Shown here piece after piece: positions 8,639 to 16,706 of a DNA stretch of 32,920 nt. The stretch's first letter is position 1. Every line of letters starts with the position of its first letter. Under the pieces are notes generated by a model. That model worked only from the letters and a program-made list of their open reading frames with translations, was not told the origin of the DNA and ran no database searches. The DNA lies in contig JANXLV010000321.1 of the NCBI GenBank assembly GCA_025355005.1, forward strand, positions 1 to 32,920, in the 5' to 3' direction. The position numbers and the translations under genes were made by a program. The DNA is from Myxococcales bacterium. Lineage in GTDB: Bacteria > Myxococcota_A > Polyangia > Polyangiales > Polyangiaceae.

Positions 8639-10321
8639 GTGGGCGATCCATCCCAAACCGGCCAGATCGGGCAGATCCTGCTGAAGCAAGGCACGCTGTC
8701 CCCTGACGCTCTGGAGCACTCGCTGCTCCTGCAGAGCTCGATGATCCACAAGCAGCCTTTGGCGTCGCAGCTCGTCGCAGCTGGGCTCATCACCGACACC
8801 GACGCCTTGCGTGGGCTGTCCGAGCAGTTCGGGATGCCCGGGATCGATCTGCTGCAGGTCGCGATCTTGTGCGCGCATCTCGAGCACGTCCCGCACGAGA
8901 TCGCAGTCAGCCGCAAGCTGCTTCCAGTGCTCGCGCGTGAGGACCGCCTGTTCCTCGCCATGGCGAATCCCAAGGACAAGCGCGCGATCGACGAGCTGGA
9001 GTTCGTCACCGGCCGCAAGATCTTCCCGTACGTCGCCCTGCGCGCCACGCTGGAGAGGGCAACGACGGCGGCGTATGCGGCACGGGAGCGCGGGGACGCG
9101 TACTACCTGGCCCCCAAGGTCCCGGAGAAGACGCTGGTGCAGCTGGGGCTGCGTCGCGAGAGCGGCGGGACCAACATGCCAAAGGCCGATCCCCTCGCGC
9201 CGAAACCGTCGCCCGCGCTCTACGCCGGAGGTCTTCCGGTGGGCTCGCGCTCGATGGGCTCGCGCTCGATGCCGGCGGTGGACCCGAAGGGCGCGAACGC
9301 GACGGTGAATTCGGTGCCGCGAAATCTCGCGACGCCGCTCGACGAGAACACGCGCGAGACCTCACGACCGCCGCAGCTCGAGGCGCTCGGCGAAGGCTAC
9401 GCGGCGGTGCTCGACAAGGCCGCGCAGCCACCTGGCGGGACCGACGATACGATCGCCGCGGACGCGGACGAGCTCGATCGCCCGATCGCTGCGGAGGGCT
9501 CGCTCGGGCCGGACGCGGGGCTCGCGAGCGTCGGGGTCGCGGCGGAGGGGAACGGAAAGCTCGTGCTCGTTGTGGATGACGAGGAGGCCATTCGTTCGCT
9601 GCTGCGGCGCATCCTGAAGAGCATGGGACACCGCGTTCTCGAGGCTCGCTCCGGACGCGACGCGCTGCGACTGCTTCGCACGCACGTGCCGGAGCTGGTC
9701 ATGATGGACGCGATGCTTCCAGAGCTGCACGGCTTCGACGTGGCGCGCCGCATGCGCAAGAGCGAGCGATACAAGGCGACGCCGATCGTCATGATGAGCG
9801 GCATCTACAAGGGCTGGCGGATCGTCCAGGACCTGCGAGAGAACTACGACATCCACGACTACGTCGAGAAGCCCTTCACGGTCCCCGCCATGACCGAGCT
9901 GCTCGCGCGCCGCCTCGCCGGAGCAACGCCGGCGACTGCGGCTCGCAATCCCGATGACGTGAGCGCAGAGGCCGAAGCCCTTCTCGTGATCGGCGTGGAG
10001 GCGTACAAGGCCGGGGACATGGAGCGCGCGATCGACGCGCTGCAGCGAGGCATCGCGCTCGATCCGGAGTCGTACCGGCTCCGGTATCAGCTCGCGCTGC
10101 TCTACGGAAAGCGAGGCCAGGTCTACGACGGCATCCGCGAGCTCGAGCGCGCCGTGGAGCTCGCGCCCAAGCATTTCCCCGCCCTCAAGAACCTCGCCAT
10201 CCTCTACGAAAAGGCGGGCTTCAAGACCAAGGCCGTCGAGATGTGGGAGAGGTGCGCCCTTGTGGCGCCGGACGTGGAGACACAGCGCTCGATCAAGGAA
10301 CATCTGGTGAAGCTGCTCTGA
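8639..10321 (+). CDS. MshEN/GspE_N-like domain - response receiver - TPR protein
   Basis: 560 residues from GTG 8639 (GAAGAAG just upstream). Residues 9-63 carry two MshEN-like 24-residue motifs (IGQILLKQGTLSPDALEHSL at 10-29; PLASQLVAAGLITDTDALRG at 40-59), followed by the rest of a GspE N-terminal-like fold to about 150. In the c-di-GMP-binding form each motif begins with Arg (RLG); here these positions are Gln9 and Pro40, so nucleotide binding may be lost. A Ser/Pro/Gly linker (about 170-305) includes a duplicated GSRSM. The receiver (about 308-430) has Asp313/Asp314, phosphoacceptor Asp357 and the KPF lysine. About four TPR-like helices pairs fill 440-555. No output or ATPase domain is present, so it probably acts as a phosphorylation-controlled scaffold. 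It follows tgt by 19 bases and precedes the GltJ-like gene. Confidence 0.85.
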   Translation: MGDPSQTGQIGQILLKQGTLSPDALEHSLLLQSSMIHKQPLASQLVAAGLITDTDALRGLSEQFGMPGIDLLQVAILCAHLEHVPHEIAVSRKLLPVLAREDRLFLAMANPKDKRAIDELEFVTGRKIFPYVALRATLERATTAAYAARERGDAYYLAPKVPEKTLVQLGLRRESGGTNMPKADPLAPKPSPALYAGGLPVGSRSMGSRSMPAVDPKGANATVNSVPRNLATPLDENTRETSRPPQLEALGEGYAAVLDKAAQPPGGTDDTIAADADELDRPIAAEGSLGPDAGLASVGVAAEGNGKLVLVVDDEEAIRSLLRRILKSMGHRVLEARSGRDALRLLRTHVPELVMMDAMLPELHGFDVARRMRKSERYKATPIVMMSGIYKGWRIVQDLRENYDIHDYVEKPFTVPAMTELLARRLAGATPATAARNPDDVSAEAEALLVIGVEAYKAGDMERAIDALQRGIALDPESYRLRYQLALLYGKRGQVYDGIRELERAVELAPKHFPALKNLAILYEKAGFKTKAVEMWERCALVAPDVETQRSIKEHLVKLL

Positions 10322-10349
10322 TGGAGAAATCCGCGCCAAACTTTTCGCC

Positions 10350-10377
10350 GTGGCGATCGTCAGACCCGTTACGCCAC
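10350..10377 (+). other. Intergenic hairpin
   Basis: GTGGCG (10350-10355) pairs with CGCCAC (10372-10377) across a 16-base loop, in the 89-base gap between the MshEN-REC-TPR gene and the GltJ-like gene. There is no T-tract after it, so it is not a clear terminator; it may be an attenuating or mRNA-processing structure, or chance in GC-rich DNA. Confidence 0.2.
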
Positions 10378-10410
10378 CGCTAAAAACGCGATATCCTCAG
10401 AAAGGCTGAA

Positions 10411-12291
10411 TTGAAGTTCCTCTGCGACAATTGCAAGGCGAAGTACCAGATCTCCGACGACAAGGTCGCCGGCAAGACGGTGCGAATGAAGTGTCGCAAG
10501 TGCGGACACCAGATAGAGGTGCGCGCCGCTGTCACGGAGACCAGCGTCTCGGTCGCGCCGCCCAAGCCTGACGTTCCGAATGCGCCTCACGGCCCGGGGC
10601 CCGCGGCCGGTGCGCCCAAGCGACCAGGCCTCGCGACCAGCCTCTCGGCAACGCGACCGCAGACCCAGAAGATGAGCCGGCCGGAGCCGGGAGGGCTCGC
10701 CGGAGCGTTCAACAAGGCCGTGAAGGACGAGCACGCGGCTGCAGCCCATGGTCACGCGCCCGCATCCGCGAGGCCCTACTCGAGCCAGCCGCCCAGCAAC
10801 CTCGACTCGCTCGACGTGAGCATGACTGAGGAGTGGTACGTCGCCATCAACGGCGTGCCCGTGGGCCCGATCCGCGTGTCGGAGCTGCGACGCAAGGCTG
10901 CTGGCGGTGCGATCCACGACGACTCGCTATGCTGGCAGGAAGGCCTGGAAGAGTGGCGCCCGGTGAAGGCGATCCCGGAGCTCGCGCGCATCGTCCGGGA
11001 GGCGGCGATGTCCGGTCGTCCGTCCCTCACGGGGAACAGCGAGCGCCCGTCGCAGACGCCCGCACCTCCCACCGCAGGCACGGGCACACTGGTCCCGAGC
11101 TCACAGCCACATGCGCACCAGCCGCACGGCGGTCCGCCGCCCCAGGCACCGCGCACGCCTGCGAGGCCGGGTCCAGCGACCGGCGGCCCGATGAGTCCGA
11201 TGAGTCCGATGATGGGCGGCGGGCAAATGGGAGCGCCGCGGCCGCTTCAGACCGGCGCGCCGATGCAAGTGGCCGCGCACGCCGCCCCTGGAGGATCGCC
11301 GTTCGGCATCGCAGGCCTGCAGCAGCAGCCCCACATGCCCCCCGCTCGGAACAACGTGGTGCCCATCTCGGCGGGTCGGCTCGCCACCGCAGAACGGCTC
11401 GAGGATCCTGTCCCGGCGGCGGTGCTCTTCGCGCCGCCCGCACCCACAGCCCCCACCCCCCACCCGCCTGTCGTCCTGGACCCTTTTGGGGCCACCGCGC
11501 CCGCCGCGCCGTCTCCGTACTCCAACATGCCGATGGCGCCACCACCAGGCATGCAGATGCAAGGCGGCCAGATGATGGTCGCCACCGCGTCGCCATCGTT
11601 TGCGCCGCCCGCACCGCAGAAGCGGGGCGCCCCGCTCTGGGCCATCGCCGCGATCGTGTTCGCGGGCTGCTTCGGCATCGCTGTGGCGGTCATGGTTTTC
11701 ATGCCGAAGGCTCCACCCGCACAGCCCGTCGCCGCGCAGACAGGCACCGCCCCGACCACCCAGCCATCCGTCGATCCCTCCGCTGCGCTCGCGGGCGTGG
11801 GCGCGCCGCCGTCGACCTCCGCCGCGCCCGATCCTTCGTCAAGCACCGGAGGAAGCGGGAAGATCGCTTCATCGGGGCCGAGGTCGAGCGGTGCCGTCGC
11901 TTCGGGCCCTGCGAGCGCGCACACCAACCCGGATCTCAAGAGCCTCCTCGGCAGCGGGCCCGGTGGCCCGAACGACGCACCCGGCCCCGGAGGCGCTGCC
12001 GCCGGTGGCGCGGGCACTGGCCTCGATGGGAACGCGGTACAGAAGGTCGTTCGCGACAGGCAACAAGGCGTCAGGCGCAAGTGCTGGGACACGGGCAGCA
12101 ACGACCAGAAGACGAGCGCCAACGTCCAGGTCGTGGTCACTGTCGCTCCCAACGGCAGCGTGACGAACGCGGCCGCCACCGGTGACGAGCCGATCGCGTC
12201 CTGCATCGGCCGAGAGGTCAAGACCTGGACCTTCCCGGCGCCCGGCTCGACCACCACGGTGAACATCCCGTTCCACTTCGTTCGCCAGTAG
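10411..12291 (+). CDS. AgmX/GltJ-like protein: zinc ribbon, GYF domain, TM, AgmX/PglI C-terminal domain
   Basis: 626 residues from a TTG start at 10411, which is required because the zinc ribbon begins at residue 1 (MKFLCDNCKAKYQISDDKV); GAAAGG lies just upstream. Cys5, Cys8, Cys28 and Cys31 bind zinc. A GYF_2-type domain (EEWYVAINGVPVGPI...WRPVKAIPEL) covers about 140-192, then a long Pro/Gly/Met-rich linker, one membrane helix at about 408-432, a second Pro/Ser/Gly linker, and a C-terminal domain (about 537-626) with two cysteines and ending WTFPAPGSTTTVNIPFHFVRQ, the AgmX/PglI-type tail. In Myxococcus xanthus, GltJ (AgmX) has this layout; it spans the inner membrane in the gliding machine, with the cytoplasmic zinc ribbon and GYF used in focal-adhesion control. 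The other glt genes are not in this window, so this may be a paralogue with another envelope job. Confidence 0.85.
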   Translation: MKFLCDNCKAKYQISDDKVAGKTVRMKCRKCGHQIEVRAAVTETSVSVAPPKPDVPNAPHGPGPAAGAPKRPGLATSLSATRPQTQKMSRPEPGGLAGAFNKAVKDEHAAAAHGHAPASARPYSSQPPSNLDSLDVSMTEEWYVAINGVPVGPIRVSELRRKAAGGAIHDDSLCWQEGLEEWRPVKAIPELARIVREAAMSGRPSLTGNSERPSQTPAPPTAGTGTLVPSSQPHAHQPHGGPPPQAPRTPARPGPATGGPMSPMSPMMGGGQMGAPRPLQTGAPMQVAAHAAPGGSPFGIAGLQQQPHMPPARNNVVPISAGRLATAERLEDPVPAAVLFAPPAPTAPTPHPPVVLDPFGATAPAAPSPYSNMPMAPPPGMQMQGGQMMVATASPSFAPPAPQKRGAPLWAIAAIVFAGCFGIAVAVMVFMPKAPPAQPVAAQTGTAPTTQPSVDPSAALAGVGAPPSTSAAPDPSSSTGGSGKIASSGPRSSGAVASGPASAHTNPDLKSLLGSGPGGPNDAPGPGGAAAGGAGTGLDGNAVQKVVRDRQQGVRRKCWDTGSNDQKTSANVQVVVTVAPNGSVTNAAATGDEPIASCIGREVKTWTFPAPGSTTTVNIPFHFVRQ

Positions 12292-12303
12292 TTCTCCTGC
12301 AGC

Positions 12304-12326
12304 AGGGCTAGACGCAAAAAAGCCCT
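12304..12326 (+). terminator. Possible weak terminator hairpin
   Basis: AGGGCT (12304-12309) pairs with AGCCCT (12321-12326) across an 11-base A-rich loop, 12 bases after the GltJ-like stop codon. The base after the stem is T but there is no T-run, so termination would be weak or Rho-assisted. Confidence 0.3.
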
Positions 12327-12366
12327 TATCGAAGCAACCTTCGCCGGCTCGGGCCGATGGGAGGTC

Positions 12367-13242
12367 GTGACACACCGCACATTTGCTGTCCTCTCTCTCG
12401 TTGTCGCGACGCTGCTCGCGGCGCTCCCTCCTTCGCGCGCGCTCGGCGACACGGCCCTCACGCCCACGCTCACGCCGCTCGGACGCCATGTGGAGGCGGA
12501 GCTGCTGCTGCGCGAACTGGTCTCGGTGCTGCCAGGCGATGCGCGCGCCCGGGTGCAAGGGATCTACGTCGCGTTCGCGCCGACGCCCGTGGACGTGATG
12601 TCGCAGGCTGCGTGCGACGACGACGGCGACGACGTGATCCTGGTGTCCGACGCGCTGCTCGTGCTGCTCGAGAACGTGTCCCACGCGCAGGCGCTGGATC
12701 TGGGCGCCACGCGCGCGAACGTTTCGTCTCTGGCCTCGCACTATGCGAAGGATCAGCGCGCGGGCGAGCGGCTACTCCCACCTGTTCCCGGCGCATTCGA
12801 GGCCAAAGACTCACGCGCCACGGAGACCATCCACACAGCGCGGTTCCGTGAATCGCTGTCGGGAGTGCTCGGCCACGAGCTCTCCATCTTCGTTCGCGGC
12901 GAGCTCACGTGTCCACACCCCACGGCAACGCACGAGCGCGGTGACGACGTGTGGACGCAAGAGGAGGCGGAGCTCGCCCACGACATCGCGGCACGTCTCT
13001 ACGGCAAAGGGCGCATCCGCGGGCGCGATCAGGACGCGGTCCTCTTCACCGTGGCGACCAAGGGTGAAGCGCTCGGCTACATCGGCTGGCTCGCGTTCCT
13101 GACCGCAATGGACAACGCCGACGCGCACCCGGCGTGGAGCTACACGACGCAGCGCCCCGACTCTGCGCGACGCCTCGAGGTCGTGGAGCGCGCCGCGATC
13201 GACGTGAAGACCGAGCTCCGCCGGACGCACGAGGAGAAGTGA
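12367..13242 (+). CDS. Secreted M48-like protein with degenerate metal site
   Basis: 291 residues from GTG 12367. An N-terminal signal peptide (about 1-27, ending SRALG) predicts export. Three places look like an M48-type metallopeptidase in the right order: GVLGHELSIFVRGE at 167-179, EEAELAHDIAARLYG at 199-213, and SYTTQRPDSARRLEVVE near 258-274, which resembles the THPxxxxRIxxLE end of the family. In an active enzyme the first would be HExxH; here His170 and Glu171 remain but the second zinc His is Ile174, and the THP His is Arg. I infer a non-catalytic pseudopeptidase or a chaperone/inhibitor-like role. The alternative is a family unrelated to M48 with chance resemblance. The stop is followed by a single base and then the dprA ATG, so the two genes are co-translated although one product is exported and the other cytosolic. 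Confidence 0.65.
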   Translation: MTHRTFAVLSLVVATLLAALPPSRALGDTALTPTLTPLGRHVEAELLLRELVSVLPGDARARVQGIYVAFAPTPVDVMSQAACDDDGDDVILVSDALLVLLENVSHAQALDLGATRANVSSLASHYAKDQRAGERLLPPVPGAFEAKDSRATETIHTARFRESLSGVLGHELSIFVRGELTCPHPTATHERGDDVWTQEEAELAHDIAARLYGKGRIRGRDQDAVLFTVATKGEALGYIGWLAFLTAMDNADAHPAWSYTTQRPDSARRLEVVERAAIDVKTELRRTHEEK

Positions 13243-13243
13243 C

Positions 13244-14176
13244 ATGAGACTCCCGTTCACCGCGCAAGATCCCGCCTGCCCCGAGAAGTTGCGCACGCTG
13301 CTACGCGGCGCCAGACCCCCTGTGTTGACGGTGTCTCGACCGCTCGCGCTGCCTGCGCAACACGGACGGGCCGAGCACCCACGCGCCGTGGCCATCGTCG
13401 GTGCCAGGCTGGCGCATCCAGACTCCGTTGCGTTCACGAAGGTGCTGGCCAGGCTCGTTGTCTCCACCGGAGGCGTCGTGCTTTCGGGCGGGGCGCTCGG
13501 CGTCGACGGCACCGCGCACGAGGCAGCCATGGAGGCGGGCGGCACCACCTGGTGTGTGGCGCCAACAGCGCCGGGCCGCGCAACGCAAGGCAACGAGGAC
13601 TTGTTCGCTCGAATCGAGGCGAGCGCTGGCGGAATAGTCTGGACGCTGCCAGAGAACGCTCAGGGCAGCCGCGCACACTTCCACGTCCGAAACGCTGTGC
13701 TCGTTGCGCTCGCGCATCTGGTGCTCGTGGTGCAAGCGGGACTGAAATCCGGGTCGCGGTCTGCGGCGACCAAGGCACTTGCGATTCAGTGCCCGCTCCG
13801 CATCATCAGACCAGCAACGTGGTCTGGCCCCGAGTTCGACGGGTCGCGCGCGCTCATCCAGAGCGGACGCGTGATCCCGCTCGAGTCGCTCGATGACCTT
13901 CACACGCTGCTCGGCACTCCTGTTCCTCCTCCTCTAGTGTCCAATGACGCCGATGAGAGCGACGAGTCGGAGGAAGCTCAGCTGTCATTTGACCTTTCGT
14001 CTGATCAGGCGAATCTCTTCCAGAAGGTGACGCAAAGCCCGCAACACGTGGACGAAATTGCACATTCTGTGGGCATCCGGCCGGGGCAGGCCGCGACTCT
14101 GCTCTTGACGCTCGCCTTGGAGAACGTAGTAGTAGAAGGTCCGTCGGGCTTCTTCCGGCGACAGCAGCTACTATAA
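13244..14176 (+). CDS. dprA: DprA/Smf-like DNA-processing protein
   Basis: 310 residues, shorter than the usual 360-380 because the N-terminal SAM domain is reduced to about 45 residues. The Rossmann-like core (about 45-215) shows VAIVGAR, VLSGGALGVDGTAHEAAMEAGG (80-100), HFHVRN and LKSGSRSAATKAL, matching the family's GxR, SGxAxGID, RN and SGS motifs. An acidic linker (DADESDESEEAQ) leads to a winged helix (about 250-310). DprA binds incoming single-stranded DNA and loads RecA in natural transformation; outside competent species it has a less clear recombination role. It sits directly upstream of topA, a conserved dprA-topA order that supports the call. The ATG lies one base after the preceding stop. 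Confidence 0.88.
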   Translation: MRLPFTAQDPACPEKLRTLLRGARPPVLTVSRPLALPAQHGRAEHPRAVAIVGARLAHPDSVAFTKVLARLVVSTGGVVLSGGALGVDGTAHEAAMEAGGTTWCVAPTAPGRATQGNEDLFARIEASAGGIVWTLPENAQGSRAHFHVRNAVLVALAHLVLVVQAGLKSGSRSAATKALAIQCPLRIIRPATWSGPEFDGSRALIQSGRVIPLESLDDLHTLLGTPVPPPLVSNDADESDESEEAQLSFDLSSDQANLFQKVTQSPQHVDEIAHSVGIRPGQAATLLLTLALENVVVEGPSGFFRRQQLL

Positions 14177-14180
14177 GCGT

Positions 14181-14209
14181 TTGAAATGTAAGCACTATCC
14201 TTCTATCTC
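14181..14209 (+). promoter_or_regulatory. Candidate sigma-70-type promoter for topA
   Basis: TTGAAA (14181-14186), a 17-base spacer, then TATCTC (14204-14209), placed about 55 bases before the topA ATG. The -35 is close to consensus and the -10 shares its first three bases with TATAAT. The region is locally AT-rich compared with the genome, which supports a promoter. Confidence 0.4.
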
Positions 14210-14262
14210 ACGTCGCAAGGCGGCCAGATGAGGGGTGTGCATGTGTGGTTGTGGGGCAGAAC

Positions 14263-16695
14263 ATGGGCAAGACACTCGTCGTCGTAGAGTCTCCGGCCAA
14301 AGCCAAGACCATCAAGAAGTACCTCGGCTCCAAGTACGAGGTCATGGCGTCGAAGGGTCACATCAAGGACCTGCCCAAGAAGATGGGCATCGACATCAAC
14401 AACGGCTTCACCGAGACCTACGAGATCGTCGCTGGCAAGGAGAAGGTCCTGGCGGAGCTCAAGGGCGCAGCCGAGCTCGCGGACGACGTGCTGCTCGCCA
14501 CCGACCCCGATCGCGAAGGCGAAGCGATCGCATGGCACCTGGCCGAGGAGCTCACCAAGTCCGTGAGCAAGGCGAAGCGCGTAGAGTTCCACGAGATCAC
14601 GAAGAACGGCGTGCTGAAGGGCGTGGCCTCTCCACGAGCCCTGAACAAGAACTTGTATGATGCACAGAGAGCGCGGCGTGTCCTCGACAGGATCGTCGGC
14701 TACGACGTGTCGAAGCTCGTGTGGACGAAGCTCGCGTTTGGTCTCTCGGCGGGTCGCGTGCAGAGCGTCGCGCTCCGCCTGATCGTCGATCGTGAGCGCG
14801 AGATCGAGGCGTTCAAGCCAGAAGAATACTGGAACATGGGCGTGCAGCTCGTGCCCAGCGGCGGCAAGAAGCGCTCGCCGTTCCATGCGCGGCTCTCGTC
14901 GCTCGGCGACAAGAAGCTCGAGGTCAAGGACGGCAAGCTCGCCGGCGAGGTCAAGGATGACCTCAGCACCGCCGACTTCAAGATCGCGAAGATCACGACC
15001 TCCGATCGCAAGCGCAAGGCGCCCAGCCCGTACACCACCAGCAAGCTCCAGCAGGACGCCGTGAACCGCCTCAGCTTCGGCGCCAAGCGCACCATGCAGG
15101 TGGCGCAGGGCCTCTACGAAGGCGTGGACCTCGGCAAGGAGCTCGGCACCGTCGGTCTCATCACGTACATGCGCACGGACTCGATGCGCATCGCCCCCGA
15201 GGCGCAGGCGAACGCGATCGAATACATCGAAAAGAAGTGGGGAAAGACCTACCTCCCCGCGACGCCGAACGTCTTCAAGGCCAAGAAGAACTCGCAGGAC
15301 GCGCACGAGGCCATCCGCCCCACGTCCATGGACTTCCCGCCCGACGTGGTCCGCGTGCACCTGAAGGACGAGCAGTACAAGCTCTACAAGATGATCTGGG
15401 ATCGCTTCCTGGCGAGCCAGATGAAGGAAGCGCTCTTCGATCAGACCTCGGTCGACATCGAAGCGACGGCCAAGAACAAGAAGGTCTACGGCCTGCGCAC
15501 TAGCGGCCGCGTCCTCAAGTTTGCCGGCTGGCTCGAGGCATACGGCGTTGGCGTGAAGAGCACGGAGCTCGCCGGCGAAGAGAAGCCCGAAGGCGAGGAG
15601 CCCGCGAAGGAGGGCAAGCCCGCCGAGGACGACGGCGAGGCCACGCTTCCGGAGCTCACGCAGGGTGAGGCGCTCGTCGTGTCCGCTCCTCCGGGTGTGA
15701 TCGCGGAGCAGAAGTTCACGCAGCCGCCGCCGCGCTACAACGAAGGCTCGCTCGTGAAGGAGCTCGAAGAGCGCGGCATCGGCCGCCCGAGCACCTACGC
15801 CGAGATCATCAGCAAGGTGCAGGCGCGGGACTACGTCGAGAAGATGGATGCGCGGTTCAAGCCCACGCAGCTCGGCAAGTTCGTCGTCGACGGCCTCGTG
15901 AAGAGCAATCTGGATTTCATGGATCCGACGTTCACGTCGAGCATGGAGCTGGAGCTCGACGGGGTGGAGGCCGGCACGGAAGAGCGCGTCGTCTTGCTGT
16001 CGCGCTTCTACAAGAAGTTCCAGGAGCAGCTCGCCGGAGGACAGAAGGGCGCGCGCTGGAACCCGGAGCCGGAGCACACCGGCGAGTTCTGCGAGATCTG
16101 CGGGCCCGAAGGCACATCGGAGGACGCCAAGCTCCGCGCGCTGCCGAAGGGCGAGATGATGAAGCGCTGGAGCAAGAACGGCTACTTCATGGGCTGTTCG
16201 AACTATCCGAAGTGCAAGAACACGAAGGACCTCGGCGCAGACGGCCTGGGCTCCGCGCCCATGCGCGACGCTGGCGTTGCGTGCGACAAGTGCGGCAAGC
16301 CCATGTGCATCCGCAGCGGTCGCTATGGCGAGTTCCTCTCCTGCACGGGCTACCCGGAATGCAAGAACGCGCGGCCTGTGCCGCTCGGCGTGCCTTGTCC
16401 GAAGTGCAACGGCGACCTCATCGAGGTGCGCGCGAAGAAGCGCGGCGGCAAGACGTTCTACGGCTGCTCGAACTACGCGAACGAGACCATCAAGTGCGAC
16501 TTCAAGCTGTGGCAGAAGCCCATCTCGGAGCCGTGCCCCAAGTGCGCCGCGCAGTTCCTCACCATGGGCGGCACCAAGGCAAAGCCCATGATCGTCTGCG
16601 CGAACAAGGAATGCGGCTTCAAGAAGGAAGTCGAAGAGCCCGCGGATCCGGCCGAACCAACCGAGCCCGCGCAAGCCGCGCCTCCTCCTGCCTGA
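14263..16695 (+). CDS. topA: DNA topoisomerase I (type IA)
   Basis: 810 residues from ATG 14263 (MGKTLVVVESPAKAKTI); an in-frame GTG at 14245 would add six residues not seen in the family. The TOPRIM domain has Glu9 and the Asp81/Asp83 pair in ATDPDREGEAIAWHL. The active-site tyrosine is Tyr302 in LITYMRTDS. The C-terminal part after about 610 holds four cysteine zinc ribbons in a row: CEIC...CSNYPKC, CDKC...CTGYPEC, CPKC...CSNYANETIKC and CPKC...CANKEC. A charged Glu/Lys/Gly insertion lies near 430-460. The enzyme relaxes negative supercoils behind transcription. It ends three bases before the convergent O-methyltransferase gene, so both transcripts must end within the other gene or at the shared palindrome. 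Confidence 0.97.
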   Translation: MGKTLVVVESPAKAKTIKKYLGSKYEVMASKGHIKDLPKKMGIDINNGFTETYEIVAGKEKVLAELKGAAELADDVLLATDPDREGEAIAWHLAEELTKSVSKAKRVEFHEITKNGVLKGVASPRALNKNLYDAQRARRVLDRIVGYDVSKLVWTKLAFGLSAGRVQSVALRLIVDREREIEAFKPEEYWNMGVQLVPSGGKKRSPFHARLSSLGDKKLEVKDGKLAGEVKDDLSTADFKIAKITTSDRKRKAPSPYTTSKLQQDAVNRLSFGAKRTMQVAQGLYEGVDLGKELGTVGLITYMRTDSMRIAPEAQANAIEYIEKKWGKTYLPATPNVFKAKKNSQDAHEAIRPTSMDFPPDVVRVHLKDEQYKLYKMIWDRFLASQMKEALFDQTSVDIEATAKNKKVYGLRTSGRVLKFAGWLEAYGVGVKSTELAGEEKPEGEEPAKEGKPAEDDGEATLPELTQGEALVVSAPPGVIAEQKFTQPPPRYNEGSLVKELEERGIGRPSTYAEIISKVQARDYVEKMDARFKPTQLGKFVVDGLVKSNLDFMDPTFTSSMELELDGVEAGTEERVVLLSRFYKKFQEQLAGGQKGARWNPEPEHTGEFCEICGPEGTSEDAKLRALPKGEMMKRWSKNGYFMGCSNYPKCKNTKDLGADGLGSAPMRDAGVACDKCGKPMCIRSGRYGEFLSCTGYPECKNARPVPLGVPCPKCNGDLIEVRAKKRGGKTFYGCSNYANETIKCDFKLWQKPISEPCPKCAAQFLTMGGTKAKPMIVCANKECGFKKEVEEPADPAEPTEPAQAAPPPA

Positions 16696-16706
16696 GCACT
16701 AGTGCT
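16695..16706. repeat. 12-bp perfect palindrome at a convergent gene junction
   Basis: AGCACTAGTGCT is a perfect 12-base palindrome that covers the last base of the topA stop codon, the 3-base gap and the stop codon of the convergent O-methyltransferase gene. With no loop and no T-run it is not an intrinsic terminator, but it could bind a dimeric protein. Confidence 0.5.

Noticed and set aside
9240..9270. 15-bp direct duplication GGGCTCGCGCTCGAT
   Set aside because: It is within a disordered linker and encodes a repeated GSRSM; a simple in-frame duplication, noted only as a sign of slippage.
14203..16674. An 823-codon open frame antisense to topA
   Set aside because: It mirrors the topA reading frame in GC-rich DNA, encodes Leu/Arg/Ala/His/Val-biased sequence with no domain, and topA is beyond doubt.
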